The notes beneath the pieces were generated by a model, which saw only the letters and a list, made by a program, of their open reading frames with translations, searched no databases and was not told where the DNA came from. Positions 1-8,871 of a stretch of DNA of 64,000 bases are shown piece by piece. Source of the DNA: Olavius sp. associated proteobacterium Delta 1 (GTDB lineage: Bacteria > Desulfobacterota > Desulfobacteria > Desulfobacterales > JAFDCJ01); contig CACVKW010000165.1 of assembly GCA_902749685.1 (NCBI GenBank), forward strand, positions 16,242-80,241, given 5' to 3'. The position numbers and the translations under genes were made by a program. Numbering within the stretch: the first letter of the stretch is position 1; each line of letters begins with the position of its first letter.

Positions 1-597
1 TTGGATGGCATCACCGCCCAGTAACGTATGACGCTTGATAACAGCAAACTCCTCATCCGTAAGTTTATCAGGTTTTAATAGGATGGCATCAGGGATGCCG
101 ACTTTCCCGATGTCGTGCAAAATGGAGGATTGATAAATATTATCAATATATTCCGGGGTGATAATATTTTGGTACTTAGGGGTCTTGGCCAATTCTTCCG
201 CGATAATTTTAGCATACTCGCGGATCCTTTCCAGGTGCGTACCGGTCCCTTCATCACGGTATTCGGCAAGCTTGGCCAGGCCCAGGATAGTGGCCATTCT
301 GGCATTTTGCAGTTTTCTGTAAGAATCCAGCAGGGCCTGTTCGGCTTTCTTGCGCTTGTTGATGGTAAATTGAACATGGGATCCGAATATCAGGAAAAGA
401 CATAACACGATAAGACGCAGCCACATGCCACTGATGTTTGGGCCGAACAACTGACGATAGATGGTAATTTCTTTGGGCGAGAAGACATTTAAAAAGGCTT
501 CGAGACCCCAATATAAAAAAGCCATAAAAATGCCGATCAATACCATTTGATCAGCCAGATTGACAGGTTTGCTCAGTATTTCTTTCAGCTTATTCAT
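1..597 (-). CDS. HD-GYP domain protein, C-terminus cut by window edge
   Basis: This is a likely cyclic-di-GMP phosphodiesterase or related HD-domain signalling hydrolase. The 199 visible codons start at ATG 597 and run off the window. Two membrane segments are visible at residues about 18-36 and 57-77, with only a short loop between them. The cytoplasmic part follows and begins with a helical linker at 80-100. The HD motif is at 161-162 in LHDIGKVGIP, and the GIP at 167-169 stands where the family has GYP. The start of the second conserved block (KRHTLLGGDAI) is seen at the edge. No receiver domain precedes it. The HD-GYP assignment follows from family motifs. Activity on c-di-GMP is inferred, because the rest of the domain lies outside the window. 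Confidence 0.85.
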   Translation of the reverse strand, partial: MNKLKEILSKPVNLADQMVLIGIFMAFLYWGLEAFLNVFSPKEITIYRQLFGPNISGMWLRLIVLCLFLIFGSHVQFTINKRKKAEQALLDSYRKLQNARMATILGLAKLAEYRDEGTGTHLERIREYAKIIAEELAKTPKYQNIITPEYIDNIYQSSILHDIGKVGIPDAILLKPDKLTDEEFAVIKRHTLLGGDAIQ

Positions 598-809
598 TTG
601 AAACTCCGGCCCGGCAACACACTTATTTTTCAGTAATTAGTTTATCCTATTTGGCGCCTTAAGACCAGTGTATTGTGGCATACTCTCTGACGGCCCTGAC
701 ACGGGTCCAACTGCAGACGGGCTCACGGCGATTGATGACCTTGCGCCGATATTCATCGGCCATACTCTAAAGAATTCAAAACCAGAGGACCATGATTTTA
801 CGAACAAGC

Positions 810-2126
810 TCATATTCCGGCCTTCTTATTTTTCCCTTTCCAATAACGGTGATACCTCCCGATTATGGGTTTGGGAGCAGAAACGGACTGCACATGTTTG
901 ATCCATTCGCCGGTCTCAATGCGCGCCTGGCGGAAGGCAGTTTGGATCAACTCCGATTGTTGCTGTGCGGATATGTTTTCTGCTTTATCAAGCCATTTTT
1001 TTTCCAGTTCGTCTCGCTGCTCAACATAGCATCCCAGCCGGGTCGGTAAATCCGTCAGGACCGCCCGATGCAATTTTTCATGATGCCACCACATGGTTGC
1101 ATCATTATATGTTCCATCGGGTGCGGGACCGCTATCAGGCAGTCCGTTTGCGCCGAACCATATCGGCTTAAATAGAGATGTGCAGGGGGCTGCCGTGCCG
1201 GTCGCCCAAAAGGTTTGGATATCCGGTTTCAGATCGGCAATCAGCGAACCGGTGGTCTGGCAGGCATTGCGGGAAAGTTTATTGGCGGCGTGCGCACATA
1301 TTCGATTGCCCAGAAAATGAGAATCCGGACGATAATCGGCCCCATGATGATCCCTTAAAATATCCATTGCCAGAGCAGCATCAATCCGCCCCCTGGCAGA
1401 CTTGATCAACTCGGTGGATCGCTGACGCCGGCCGTGACAGGCCGAAAAAGTCGTATAAAACCAATCCGAGTAACAGCGGGCAAAATGAAAGGACGCTCCT
1501 TTTTTCAACCAGCCTTTTTGACGGGCGTTCTCAATGAGCCGGGGATGGCTTTCATCAAAGATCTCCCCAATGGACAATCCGTTACTGATTGAATAATAGT
1601 CCTTTATTTTAACGGCGGCCCACAAGTGACCGGCAGTCTCCAGAACCCAAGCTTCCCGGGGATCTGCAATGAGAAAGCTGTTGTGATAGGCCATGCGTTT
1701 GTCTTCATAGCCGCAAATGCCACCCTGCCCGAAGTCCGCCAAAAGGTCGACAATGGTTTCGAGAGCGTTAGATGCCGTAGCCGAACGCTCCAGTGCCAGT
1801 CGCAGGAGATCCATGCCGGTCAGCCCGTTTGTTTTCGCCAACGGCATCCTGGTCCAGACCGCCTCGTTGCCGATCACCACCCCTTTTTCATTGGCCCCCA
1901 TTTCAGCCCCCCACATCCAAAACGGGCGACCAATTATAATTGCATATATTTCTTTAACCTGGGGCACGGCCAGGTAAGTACACTGGACTTTTCCCGGAGC
2001 AGAATGGTATCGGGCCGGATAGTACTCCAAAGCCTGCGCTTCATTCGGCTCCCGATCGCTGTTTTTGCCAAAAACGACAGATCCGTCCGCAGTTATCGAG
2101 GGCAGGGCAACAAAAGTGTCACACAT
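810..2126 (-). CDS. C69-family dipeptidase, secernin-like
   Basis: This is a predicted N-terminal-nucleophile peptidase of family C69 (secernin/dipeptidase), 438 residues. The chosen start gives MCDTFVALPS, which places Cys2 as the expected catalytic nucleophile once Met is removed. The following GSVVFGKNSDREPNEAQ block is the conserved Ntn segment. An upstream in-frame extension to 2237 exists but would bury this cysteine, so I reject it. AGAAGG lies about 12 nt before the ATG at 2126. No signal peptide is seen, so it probably acts in the cytoplasm on small peptides. It stands alone between the HD-GYP gene and a 307-residue protein. The family assignment is strong. The substrate is unknown. 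Confidence 0.85.
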   Translation of the reverse strand: MCDTFVALPSITADGSVVFGKNSDREPNEAQALEYYPARYHSAPGKVQCTYLAVPQVKEIYAIIIGRPFWMWGAEMGANEKGVVIGNEAVWTRMPLAKTNGLTGMDLLRLALERSATASNALETIVDLLADFGQGGICGYEDKRMAYHNSFLIADPREAWVLETAGHLWAAVKIKDYYSISNGLSIGEIFDESHPRLIENARQKGWLKKGASFHFARCYSDWFYTTFSACHGRRQRSTELIKSARGRIDAALAMDILRDHHGADYRPDSHFLGNRICAHAANKLSRNACQTTGSLIADLKPDIQTFWATGTAAPCTSLFKPIWFGANGLPDSGPAPDGTYNDATMWWHHEKLHRAVLTDLPTRLGCYVEQRDELEKKWLDKAENISAQQQSELIQTAFRQARIETGEWIKHVQSVSAPKPIIGRYHRYWKGKNKKAGI

Positions 2127-2276
2127 CGCCGGTTTAAACCTTCTGTCAATAGTTGTTGGTTTTCGTTTCGAGTTATTCTGAGTTGTGAATTCTTTGCATT
2201 TTATAAAACATTTTCGCCACCAGACACCAAGACCCAAAGATAAATATAAGCTATAACAGACAGCTCAAAGCCTGCC

Positions 2277-3200
2277 TTACCTTTTGATGTTCCCCGGCAG
2301 GATGAATTCATATCTCCGACGCAGAATTTTGGTTGTCAACCAGCGGTCGATGCGGCGGAAGGATAGAAATAGAGTCCAGACAAGCTTATCTTCGCGGTAG
2401 TACTTTTTGACCGCATCAATTGTCAAAGGAACTTGGTCGGATACAAGCTGGCGGTTAAGTATTTCGACCGCCAGGGAAATCAGATCCGGCCGCTGCTCTT
2501 TAAATAGATTCGCCGCCAGATCTATCAATACCTGGCGTTGATCATAATAGCGATTGATGACATCTGCCAGAAAAAACCGGCGCAATATCCACCGTAGAAA
2601 CGGCGGTGAACTTTTTAAAAACAACTCCGCATCCAACTGCTCGATGCCTTCTTGGCGAAATAATGGCGTGCTGGTGTCGATATAATAAATAGCCGATTGA
2701 TCACGATCTTCAAGCCAGACCCAGTTGGACAGTTGGCCGTCCAATGCCAGTTTCAGGGCAGGATGTTGATCACGATTATAGCACCATATTTTTGAAATCT
2801 CAGAAGCGATAGATTCTATCAGCCATTGATTTTCGTCCGCTTCCAATTCGTGAATGAGCTGGTGTGCAAAGCGGCCGGCAGGAAGTTTTTCCTGGGCAAT
2901 ATAAAGGGTTACAGGGCGACCGGGCACCTCTATTATCGCGGTTTGATGGGGCGGAAGCCTCAGCCCGGCATCAATCAGCAAACGGCAATATTCATTAAAG
3001 ACATTGGTGTACGCTTTAGCTGAAGAATGATCTTGAAACAACGGCATCCGTTTGAATGCCACGCGGGAATTATCGGCGATCTCAAATATCGCAGAAATTT
3101 CACCGAAACCGATAAGGGCCGCCGGTATGGGTGAATCCTTTAGATTTTGAGGATTCAATTTTTTTTCAAATTCGAATAAGAGATGTTCATCAACAAGCAT
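2277..3200 (-). CDS. Uncharacterised 307-residue protein
   Basis: I do not recognise this protein with certainty. It has no signal peptide or membrane segment. The N-terminal part (IPAALIGFGEISAIFEI, about residues 25-41) resembles the nucleotide-binding loop of a protein-kinase-like fold. A later YYIDTSTPLFR stretch (about 173-183) could be the metal-binding segment of such a phosphotransferase, but the usual kinase motifs are not clear. The C-terminus is rich in Arg, Tyr and Phe. The gene follows the class III aminotransferase on the same strand with a 32-nt gap holding CTTTCAG/ATTTCAG 7-mers, so the two are probably co-transcribed. Function unknown; a kinase-like fold is only a weak guess. 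Confidence 0.75.
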   Translation of the reverse strand: MLVDEHLLFEFEKKLNPQNLKDSPIPAALIGFGEISAIFEIADNSRVAFKRMPLFQDHSSAKAYTNVFNEYCRLLIDAGLRLPPHQTAIIEVPGRPVTLYIAQEKLPAGRFAHQLIHELEADENQWLIESIASEISKIWCYNRDQHPALKLALDGQLSNWVWLEDRDQSAIYYIDTSTPLFRQEGIEQLDAELFLKSSPPFLRWILRRFFLADVINRYYDQRQVLIDLAANLFKEQRPDLISLAVEILNRQLVSDQVPLTIDAVKKYYREDKLVWTLFLSFRRIDRWLTTKILRRRYEFILPGNIKR

Positions 3201-3232
3201 CGTACCTGACTTCGGCTTTCAGATTTCAGATT

Positions 3233-4540
3233 TTATTTATCAAACAAATGATCCAGACGATCTTTAACGCCTATGATGGGCCGCAAGCGACGCGCCGAAT
3301 TCAGGGCTTTGTCGAGTTGCAGCATGACTTCATCGATCTGCGATGGTTCCATCACCAACGGCGGCAGCATTTGACAGACACGCGGATCGTTATTGGCGTA
3401 TATCATCAGCAAGCCATGATCATAAGCAGTCTTGGTCAGAAGCGGTCCGCAAAGTTCATCTTTTAATACCACTCCCATCATCAATCCCAACTGCCGCAAA
3501 CCACATAATAATTTAGCATGCTTTTGTTTGAGGACGCCGATTCCCTTGTCAAAGCGCCGGGCCAGCCGGTTGACATGCACCAGAAAATCAGGGGCGGAAG
3601 AAATTTCCAGAACCTTTCGAGCAACTTGACAACCCACTTCTGCACCGCCAAAAGTTGACACATGAATGAAGGGATCTTTATGAAATACAGCCTCCAGCGG
3701 TTTACGCAATATGGTGGCTGCTATCGGGTATAAACCGCCAGCCAATCCTTTGCCCAGCACAACCATATCGGGGATAACCGCAAAGTGTTCAAAGGCCCAG
3801 AGTTTGCCTGTTCTTCCAAGTCCGGATTGGATTTCGTCTAATATCAGCAACAGGCCCCTTTGATCGCAAATTCTGCGGACTGTCTGTAAATAATCCTCGT
3901 CAGGGATGGCAATCCCCAGCGTGGCCGGGATAGTTTCCAGAATTATGGCAGCCGTGTCATCATCTGCGACCTTTTCGATGGCAGCCGGATTGTCGAAAGG
4001 AACTTGAACGAACCCGGGAGCCGACGGCCCAAAAATTTTACGGTATTTCTCATCACCGGCTGCCATTGCCAGGCCGGTGTGCCCGTGGTAACCACCTATC
4101 GCTGAAATAATTTTAGATCGCCGGGTGTAGGCCCTCGCTACTTTAAGGGCCAAATCTACCGCTTCGCCGCCGCCGGCTGCAAATACGGTGTATGTAAGAT
4201 CTCCCGGCATCAGTTCAGCCAGCATTTGGGCCAGATCTGCCCTAGCTTTGCTCATCAGATGGTGATTGCCGATGTCATACTCATCCAGGGCATTTTTAAG
4301 CACGTCTATGAGTTCATGGTTGCGATGTCCCAGATTGAACACACCACCATTGCAGTGCAGATTGAACAGGCGTTTGGAATCGTCAATGTCCCACAGGTAG
4401 GGCCCTTCACGGCGACCCAATATAAATTCCATACCGTATTTCTGGAAAAAAACCGCCTTGCCGAAAGACACATGATTTTTGAATGCAGCCAACACCTGGT
4501 TTTTTAACCTTGATCGTTTGCCGTGGTTAATTAAGGTCAT
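3233..4540 (-). CDS. Class III PLP-dependent aminotransferase
   Basis: This is a 435-residue fold-type I, class III aminotransferase of the acetylornithine/GABA aminotransferase group. It moves an amino group from an omega-amine or amino acid to a keto acid. The cofactor-phosphate segment FAAGGGEAVDLALK is at about 120-133. The DEIQSGLGRTGK block is at 235-246, where Asp235 binds the pyridine nitrogen. The Schiff-base lysine is Lys264 in VLGKGLAGGLYP. The glycine run AGGGEA is slightly unusual, as many members have a CNSGSEA-like sequence there. Its downstream neighbour is the unrecognised 307-residue protein, which gives no substrate hint. The enzyme class is clear. The substrate is not. Confidence 0.9.
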   Translation of the reverse strand: MTLINHGKRSRLKNQVLAAFKNHVSFGKAVFFQKYGMEFILGRREGPYLWDIDDSKRLFNLHCNGGVFNLGHRNHELIDVLKNALDEYDIGNHHLMSKARADLAQMLAELMPGDLTYTVFAAGGGEAVDLALKVARAYTRRSKIISAIGGYHGHTGLAMAAGDEKYRKIFGPSAPGFVQVPFDNPAAIEKVADDDTAAIILETIPATLGIAIPDEDYLQTVRRICDQRGLLLILDEIQSGLGRTGKLWAFEHFAVIPDMVVLGKGLAGGLYPIAATILRKPLEAVFHKDPFIHVSTFGGAEVGCQVARKVLEISSAPDFLVHVNRLARRFDKGIGVLKQKHAKLLCGLRQLGLMMGVVLKDELCGPLLTKTAYDHGLLMIYANNDPRVCQMLPPLVMEPSQIDEVMLQLDKALNSARRLRPIIGVKDRLDHLFDK

Positions 4541-4549
4541 GGCGATTTA

Positions 4550-4584
4550 TTGAAAAGTGAAGATTGTAGATTGAATATTGATGG
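4550..4584. repeat. Heptad tandem repeat, TTGAATA-type
   Basis: Five consecutive 7-nt words (ttgaaaa, gtgaaga, ttgtaga, ttgaata, ttgatgg) run without an indel in the 250-nt gap upstream of the minus-strand aminotransferase. The rest of that gap is AT-rich, and I see nothing else in it. Confidence 0.6.
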
Positions 4585-4790
4585 ATATGGACTTAATTTT
4601 TATACCTAACTTGGATAATAGTGAAAAAGATAATAAAATTAAATAATTTCATACTCTTAAAATATATTTCGCCCATCAATATTGACCTGAATCCTCTATC
4701 CTGTTAGAATAATAGACACCAGGCAACGGCTTAACTGCCGGCCGGCCTGCTCAATCTGCAATAATGACATATCAACAAAGGACCGTCAAA

Positions 4791-5078
4791 ATGAAACAGA
4801 GGTTCAAACAGTACGCTCTCATCGCAGCAGCAGCAGCTTTGCTATGGTTTGTGCTGGATAATCATTTTATTATTAATGGACATCGGGTTCACCTGCTGAA
4901 AAAATCGACACTGGATTTGCACGACACGTTTGTCAGTTTGGACAACAAAAGGCCTGAAACTGTCATACAAAACGAAAGACTGCGCGAAGCAGGTATCGGA
5001 GATCTCATGGTGGAGCTGGGAATCATAACCGAGGATGAACGAAGCCAATGGGAAAGCAAATATTATTACGCCGATTAA
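4791..5078 (+). CDS. Small membrane-anchored protein, 95 aa
   Basis: This is a short protein of unknown function. It has a basic N-terminus (MKQRFKQ), one hydrophobic helix at residues about 8-23, and then a polar, mildly acidic tail of about 70 residues. That suggests a single-pass inner-membrane protein with its tail outside the cytoplasm. The ATG at 4791 is chosen because AAAGGA lies 8 nt upstream. An in-frame ATG at 4764 lacks such a site. The tail motif RLREAGIGDLMVELGIITEDE looks like a short helical pair. The gene sits alone on the plus strand between two minus-strand genes. The ribosome site and composition suggest a real gene, though no family is recognised. Confidence 0.6.
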   Translation: MKQRFKQYALIAAAAALLWFVLDNHFIINGHRVHLLKKSTLDLHDTFVSLDNKRPETVIQNERLREAGIGDLMVELGIITEDERSQWESKYYYAD

Positions 5079-5207
5079 ACCCGTAGTAGAATGTGGCAAC
5101 CCAAACCCGACCGCATCGCCCAATCATCGACAACGCTGCAATTTCCGCTGAGCCCGCGCACTCATCTGACACCTTCCGGTAAACAGTCGATCTCTAAATT
5201 TACCGGT

Positions 5208-6338
5208 TCAATCAGATCCATACAAAATATCAGCAAACACAACCAGCAGGCCACCGAGTTTGGGAGTCATGCTTTTATACTGAATTCCCAATGCGACTGT
5301 TTTCTCGTCTTCGGCATACACCTGCTTGCTCCAAACAATCTTACCTGCCACACTGACAATCATTGCATCACCTGGCATCGACATCCGGATCTGCACATTC
5401 CGGATATCCTGGTACATGGATGGCCCATGGGCGTATTTCGCATTCAACACAATGCACATGCCGCCAATCGATACATCACGGGTATAACCATCCAGAACAA
5501 TCTGATTATCCCCTGATTTGCCGGGAAATATCTGCATCTCAATGTTGATGGGAAGTATATGGCGATCAATTTTGCGAACCCTGCGCAAGAGACCTTCTGC
5601 ACCGATTTCCGATCGTGCCTTCAACAGGTCGATTAACCCCAGTTCAATGTTGGGATGTTTTTTACATATTCGCCTTAACTTGACCTTTGAAATCTTAACC
5701 AGTTCCGCAGCCGTGATGGTTTCAACAAATGTTTGCGAAATTTTTTCAGCATCATAGGGATAAATATCTCCAAAAAAATCATTCTCCGAAAGATATACGC
5801 AAGATTTTTGCGCTTCATCCTGCTTGCCGTTCAACGGCAAAAGAGTCGTTGCTTTTAAATTTCCAGTCACGATAAGGTACAGATCCGCTTCCTGATCGCC
5901 TATCTTTCTGACTGTTTTGCCGGCTGTCAAACGAACACGTACCATCTGATTCACCAGCGCTGTAAATTCGGTAAATGACAGACTGGTGATGAAAACATTG
6001 AGCGCCGTGTCATGAAAACTACCACCACGAAGAGCCCGGAAAAAACGTTGAGTTCTCTGTCGGGTTGGCTTTTTCAGCCGCCATTCGAGTATTTTGCAGA
6101 TAATCGCCTGCAGCATCATCCCCAGCTCGATGTTCAAAGTTGCCGCCTTGCTGTATGATCTTATGGCAGCTTCAAGCGATTTTTTACGGACCAACAGGTC
6201 GGCAAACACTCGATGAAGCGCTGGATCATCGGGAAATAGTCTGAGAATGCTTCTGAACTCGCTGATCGAATCGATGGTGATGGAGCCATCGACGATGTGT
6301 TTGGCGATACTGATAGTTTGGTTGAGGTTTTTTACCAT
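5208..6338 (-). CDS. Cyclic-nucleotide-binding and PilZ domain protein
   Basis: This is a 376-residue soluble regulatory protein. Residues 1-95 look like two TPR-type helical hairpins (DDPALHRVFADLLVRKKSLEAAI). Residues about 130-235 form a cNMP-binding-type beta barrel, with DLYLIVTGNLKATTL and FFGDIYP as its typical strands. Residues about 258-376 form a PilZ domain. The c-di-GMP signature is visible: RKIDR matches RxxxR, and TRDVSIGGM matches D/NxSxxG. PilZ domains bind c-di-GMP. Binding by the cNMP-type domain cannot be judged, since its phosphate-binding loop is weak. The protein probably links c-di-GMP to an unknown output. The HD-GYP protein at the window edge could act on the same messenger, which is inference. 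Confidence 0.85.
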   Translation of the reverse strand: MVKNLNQTISIAKHIVDGSITIDSISEFRSILRLFPDDPALHRVFADLLVRKKSLEAAIRSYSKAATLNIELGMMLQAIICKILEWRLKKPTRQRTQRFFRALRGGSFHDTALNVFITSLSFTEFTALVNQMVRVRLTAGKTVRKIGDQEADLYLIVTGNLKATTLLPLNGKQDEAQKSCVYLSENDFFGDIYPYDAEKISQTFVETITAAELVKISKVKLRRICKKHPNIELGLIDLLKARSEIGAEGLLRRVRKIDRHILPINIEMQIFPGKSGDNQIVLDGYTRDVSIGGMCIVLNAKYAHGPSMYQDIRNVQIRMSMPGDAMIVSVAGKIVWSKQVYAEDEKTVALGIQYKSMTPKLGGLLVVFADILYGSD

Positions 6339-6388
6339 AGTGTCTTGCTAGACGACGGTATTATTAATATAGAAAATTGAAATCATTT

Positions 6389-8491
6389 TTAAGTATCAGC
6401 GTTGCCAATCGCATTGAGCTCAAGGGTAATCGGTCGTTCCTCCTCGCTATTGCCGGTAAACCGGATGGGGCCGGGGCGGCGGAAGTGATCATTTCCCGGT
6501 TCGGCCGCCAGCCATTTTTCACGGTGGGCTTTGAAAACTTGAAAAGCGATGGAATTTACATCCACGATACTTTTTTCGATCACCAGGGCCAGTTTGCTTT
6601 TCCGCTCTTCAAGATGCATCAGCGCTGCAATCGGTATTCCGATAGGCTCCCATCTGGCAAAATCCATATCCAGATTTTTGATGGCCGCCATCTGCCCGGT
6701 AGCCCCGTTGGCGATCAGGCTGAACACGGTCAGTCCCAGGTTATAGGTATAATTGCAGTCAAAGCGCGTGGGATCGTTTCCCCGGCCATCGTAACCGTAA
6801 AAATGAATTTGGGTTTTAAAACTCGGCATTGATTGTTTAAATATCTTTTCAACAGCCACTGGAATTTGATCACCGGCGGTCATCAATCCTTCATTCTGCA
6901 ACGCCTGATTCAGAGTTTTAATTGAAATAATGCCGGGCTTTACCAGCAACTGCTCGGAGTCACTATAATTTTTAAACAACGCCGGTCCATAGCGCTCCGG
7001 ATCAAGCCCCCCATTTCCAAGTGTTTTTGAAAAGTAGTCTTTTTGAATACCGACTTTGTAGGTACCCTCTTCCTTTAAAATGTTTAAATAATCCTGGACA
7101 AGACCCAAAAGGACTTTTTCGGTTTCAACCTGTGAGAATGGAAAGTTCCCGTGGCTGTCTCTTTCCATCAGCAGCCCTTTCTGGAAAAAGGCCGGAATAT
7201 CGCTGAAGAGATCATCATCCCGGGTATTCCACAATTTGAAGGCGGCATCTTCCCGCGAGCGTTGCGCCAGTCGGCGCAGATATTCCAGTTTGTCTTCAAG
7301 CCGCGGAAAGGAGGAATGAAAATCTTGGTCATGGGTTTGATTAAAATCAGCAATTATCGTATTTAATTTAAGAATGAAAACCTGAATTTCATTAACAAAT
7401 TCAAGTACGCCTTCGGGTATGACGATGACGCCGTAATTCTTTCCCACACTGGCTCTTCTGACAATACCCTCGCATATAATCCGCGACAGATGGCGCAGGG
7501 TCATACCATAGGCATGATAATCAATGGTATTGTCCTTTTGCGCTTTTTGTAAGCGATCTTTATCCACGTAATCCGCGAGGTCTTCACCAATCAGGGTCAT
7601 GTTGGCATGGGTTTGCAGTGCCACCTCCAGGGCCAAATGGCTGGCCACTCTTCCCATGACTTTGCAGATATGCCAGTATTTAATATCCGAACTGCTGTCC
7701 GTACACAGGTTACTGATGGATCCCGCAAAGGCCCGGGCGGCGGTATGAAACCCAAACGACATGGCACACAATACGTTGCCGTCGGCATCTCTAACCTGAA
7801 TATCGCCGTCAATGGTTTTGGGAACGCCGATGACCTGGATCCCATCGGCGAGCAACTCCTGGGCCAGAAAGGCGGCATTGGTATTGGAATCATCTCCGCC
7901 CACCACGACCAGGGCATCCAGCTGCAGCTCACGGCACGTTTGCCGCGACAGCTGCATCTTCTCGCTGGTATCGATTTTGGTGCGGCCAGTTTTAATCATG
8001 GTAAATCCGCCCAGATTTCGATACAGGCCAATCAATTCATCACTTAACTCGACGACTTCATTTTCAATGATCCCGTCCGGTCCCACCAGAAATCCAAAGA
8101 CCTTTGTTTCCGGATTCGCCTTTTTTGCAGCATCGTAAAGGCCGGCAATAACATTATGACCACCCGGCGACGGCCCCCCTGAAAAAACGATTCCGATTTT
8201 GCGCGTTTTGCCATATTGCCGGGCAACGGCATCATCGACAGAATCTTGGCCCTTGATTAACTGCACCCTGTTGTTGATAATATCGGGCAACTGCTTTTCG
8301 GCTTCTTTGTCCAGCTCAAATCGATAGCGGTCGGTTTCTTGTAAAACTGTATAAGTATTTGAAAAAACGTCACATTGCGGAGGCGAATATTTTCTTCTTT
8401 CGAACATCTCGGCGTTAACATCATCTGTGACTTTTTTGACCTGAGGATGATTCAATATATTTTTCAAATTGATGGCCTTATTTTCCGGCAT
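6389..8491 (-). CDS. pfp: Diphosphate-fructose-6-phosphate 1-phosphotransferase
   Basis: This is PPi-dependent phosphofructokinase, which reversibly phosphorylates fructose 6-phosphate with pyrophosphate in glycolysis and gluconeogenesis. SGGPSPGGHN is at 104-113. GGDDSN at 198-203 has Asp where ATP-dependent enzymes have Gly (GGDGS), the usual sign of PPi use. PKTIDGD at 224-230 holds the catalytic aspartates. The 700 residues exceed the roughly 550 of the long PPi-PFK group; the additional length is spread over the N-terminal extension and the C-terminal half. A strong GGAGGT lies before ATG 8491. It is monocistronic here. PPi-PFK is common in sulfate reducers and syntrophs, where PPi is energetically useful. 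Confidence 0.93.
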   Translation of the reverse strand: MPENKAINLKNILNHPQVKKVTDDVNAEMFERRKYSPPQCDVFSNTYTVLQETDRYRFELDKEAEKQLPDIINNRVQLIKGQDSVDDAVARQYGKTRKIGIVFSGGPSPGGHNVIAGLYDAAKKANPETKVFGFLVGPDGIIENEVVELSDELIGLYRNLGGFTMIKTGRTKIDTSEKMQLSRQTCRELQLDALVVVGGDDSNTNAAFLAQELLADGIQVIGVPKTIDGDIQVRDADGNVLCAMSFGFHTAARAFAGSISNLCTDSSSDIKYWHICKVMGRVASHLALEVALQTHANMTLIGEDLADYVDKDRLQKAQKDNTIDYHAYGMTLRHLSRIICEGIVRRASVGKNYGVIVIPEGVLEFVNEIQVFILKLNTIIADFNQTHDQDFHSSFPRLEDKLEYLRRLAQRSREDAAFKLWNTRDDDLFSDIPAFFQKGLLMERDSHGNFPFSQVETEKVLLGLVQDYLNILKEEGTYKVGIQKDYFSKTLGNGGLDPERYGPALFKNYSDSEQLLVKPGIISIKTLNQALQNEGLMTAGDQIPVAVEKIFKQSMPSFKTQIHFYGYDGRGNDPTRFDCNYTYNLGLTVFSLIANGATGQMAAIKNLDMDFARWEPIGIPIAALMHLEERKSKLALVIEKSIVDVNSIAFQVFKAHREKWLAAEPGNDHFRRPGPIRFTGNSEEERPITLELNAIGNADT

Positions 8492-8774
8492 GGTGACCTC
8501 CAGTTTTTATTGAAGATTGAACACGTACACCCAAAAGCTAAGATTAAATGGCGGAGTGCAACGATTTCCGCAATGACTTCCGCTGCCGGCGGAACAATAT
8601 TCAGTACTTATTTTCGGCTTTATTAATACCCGTCCCTGGACCACAAAGTCAAGATGATTCAATACAACCGAATAATCCGGATCCGCCTGACAAAAGAATC
8701 CTTTACAATATTTATTTTATAAGTTACAAGAAAATGTCCGATTGGCATTCAAATGCTAAATCAGTTTTAGTAAT

Positions 8775-8843
8775 CGCAGTCCTTTTAGACTGCGGCGATG
8801 GTTTGGGTGATCGGCCCGTTGCGGTCATCAGATTGTTTAAACC
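8775..8843 (+). promoter_or_regulatory. Structured leader upstream of binding-protein gene
   Basis: In the 380-nt gap 8492-8871 the only structure I see is next to the binding-protein gene. A perfect 7-bp hairpin (cgcagtc/gactgcg, 8775-8781 with 8788-8794) is followed by nested pairings ggttt/aaacc (8800-8804 with 8839-8843) and tgat/atca (8808-8811 with 8827-8830). It could be a regulatory leader. I recognise no riboswitch class. The first half of the gap holds nothing evident. Confidence 0.3.
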
Positions 8844-8871
8844 AATATAAAAAAATAGAAGGAGGTAAGGT

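Noticed and set aside
1626..2243. Plus-strand open frame opposite the C69 peptidase
   Set aside because: It is antisense to a gene with clear motifs and is odd in composition.
5091..5516. Plus-strand open frame opposite the PilZ protein
   Set aside because: It is a shadow of the minus-strand gene without a ribosome site.
8752..8766. Possible sigma-54 promoter (ttggcattcaaatgct) before the binding-protein gene
   Set aside because: GG and GC are separated by 9 nt instead of 10, which sigma-54 does not normally accept.
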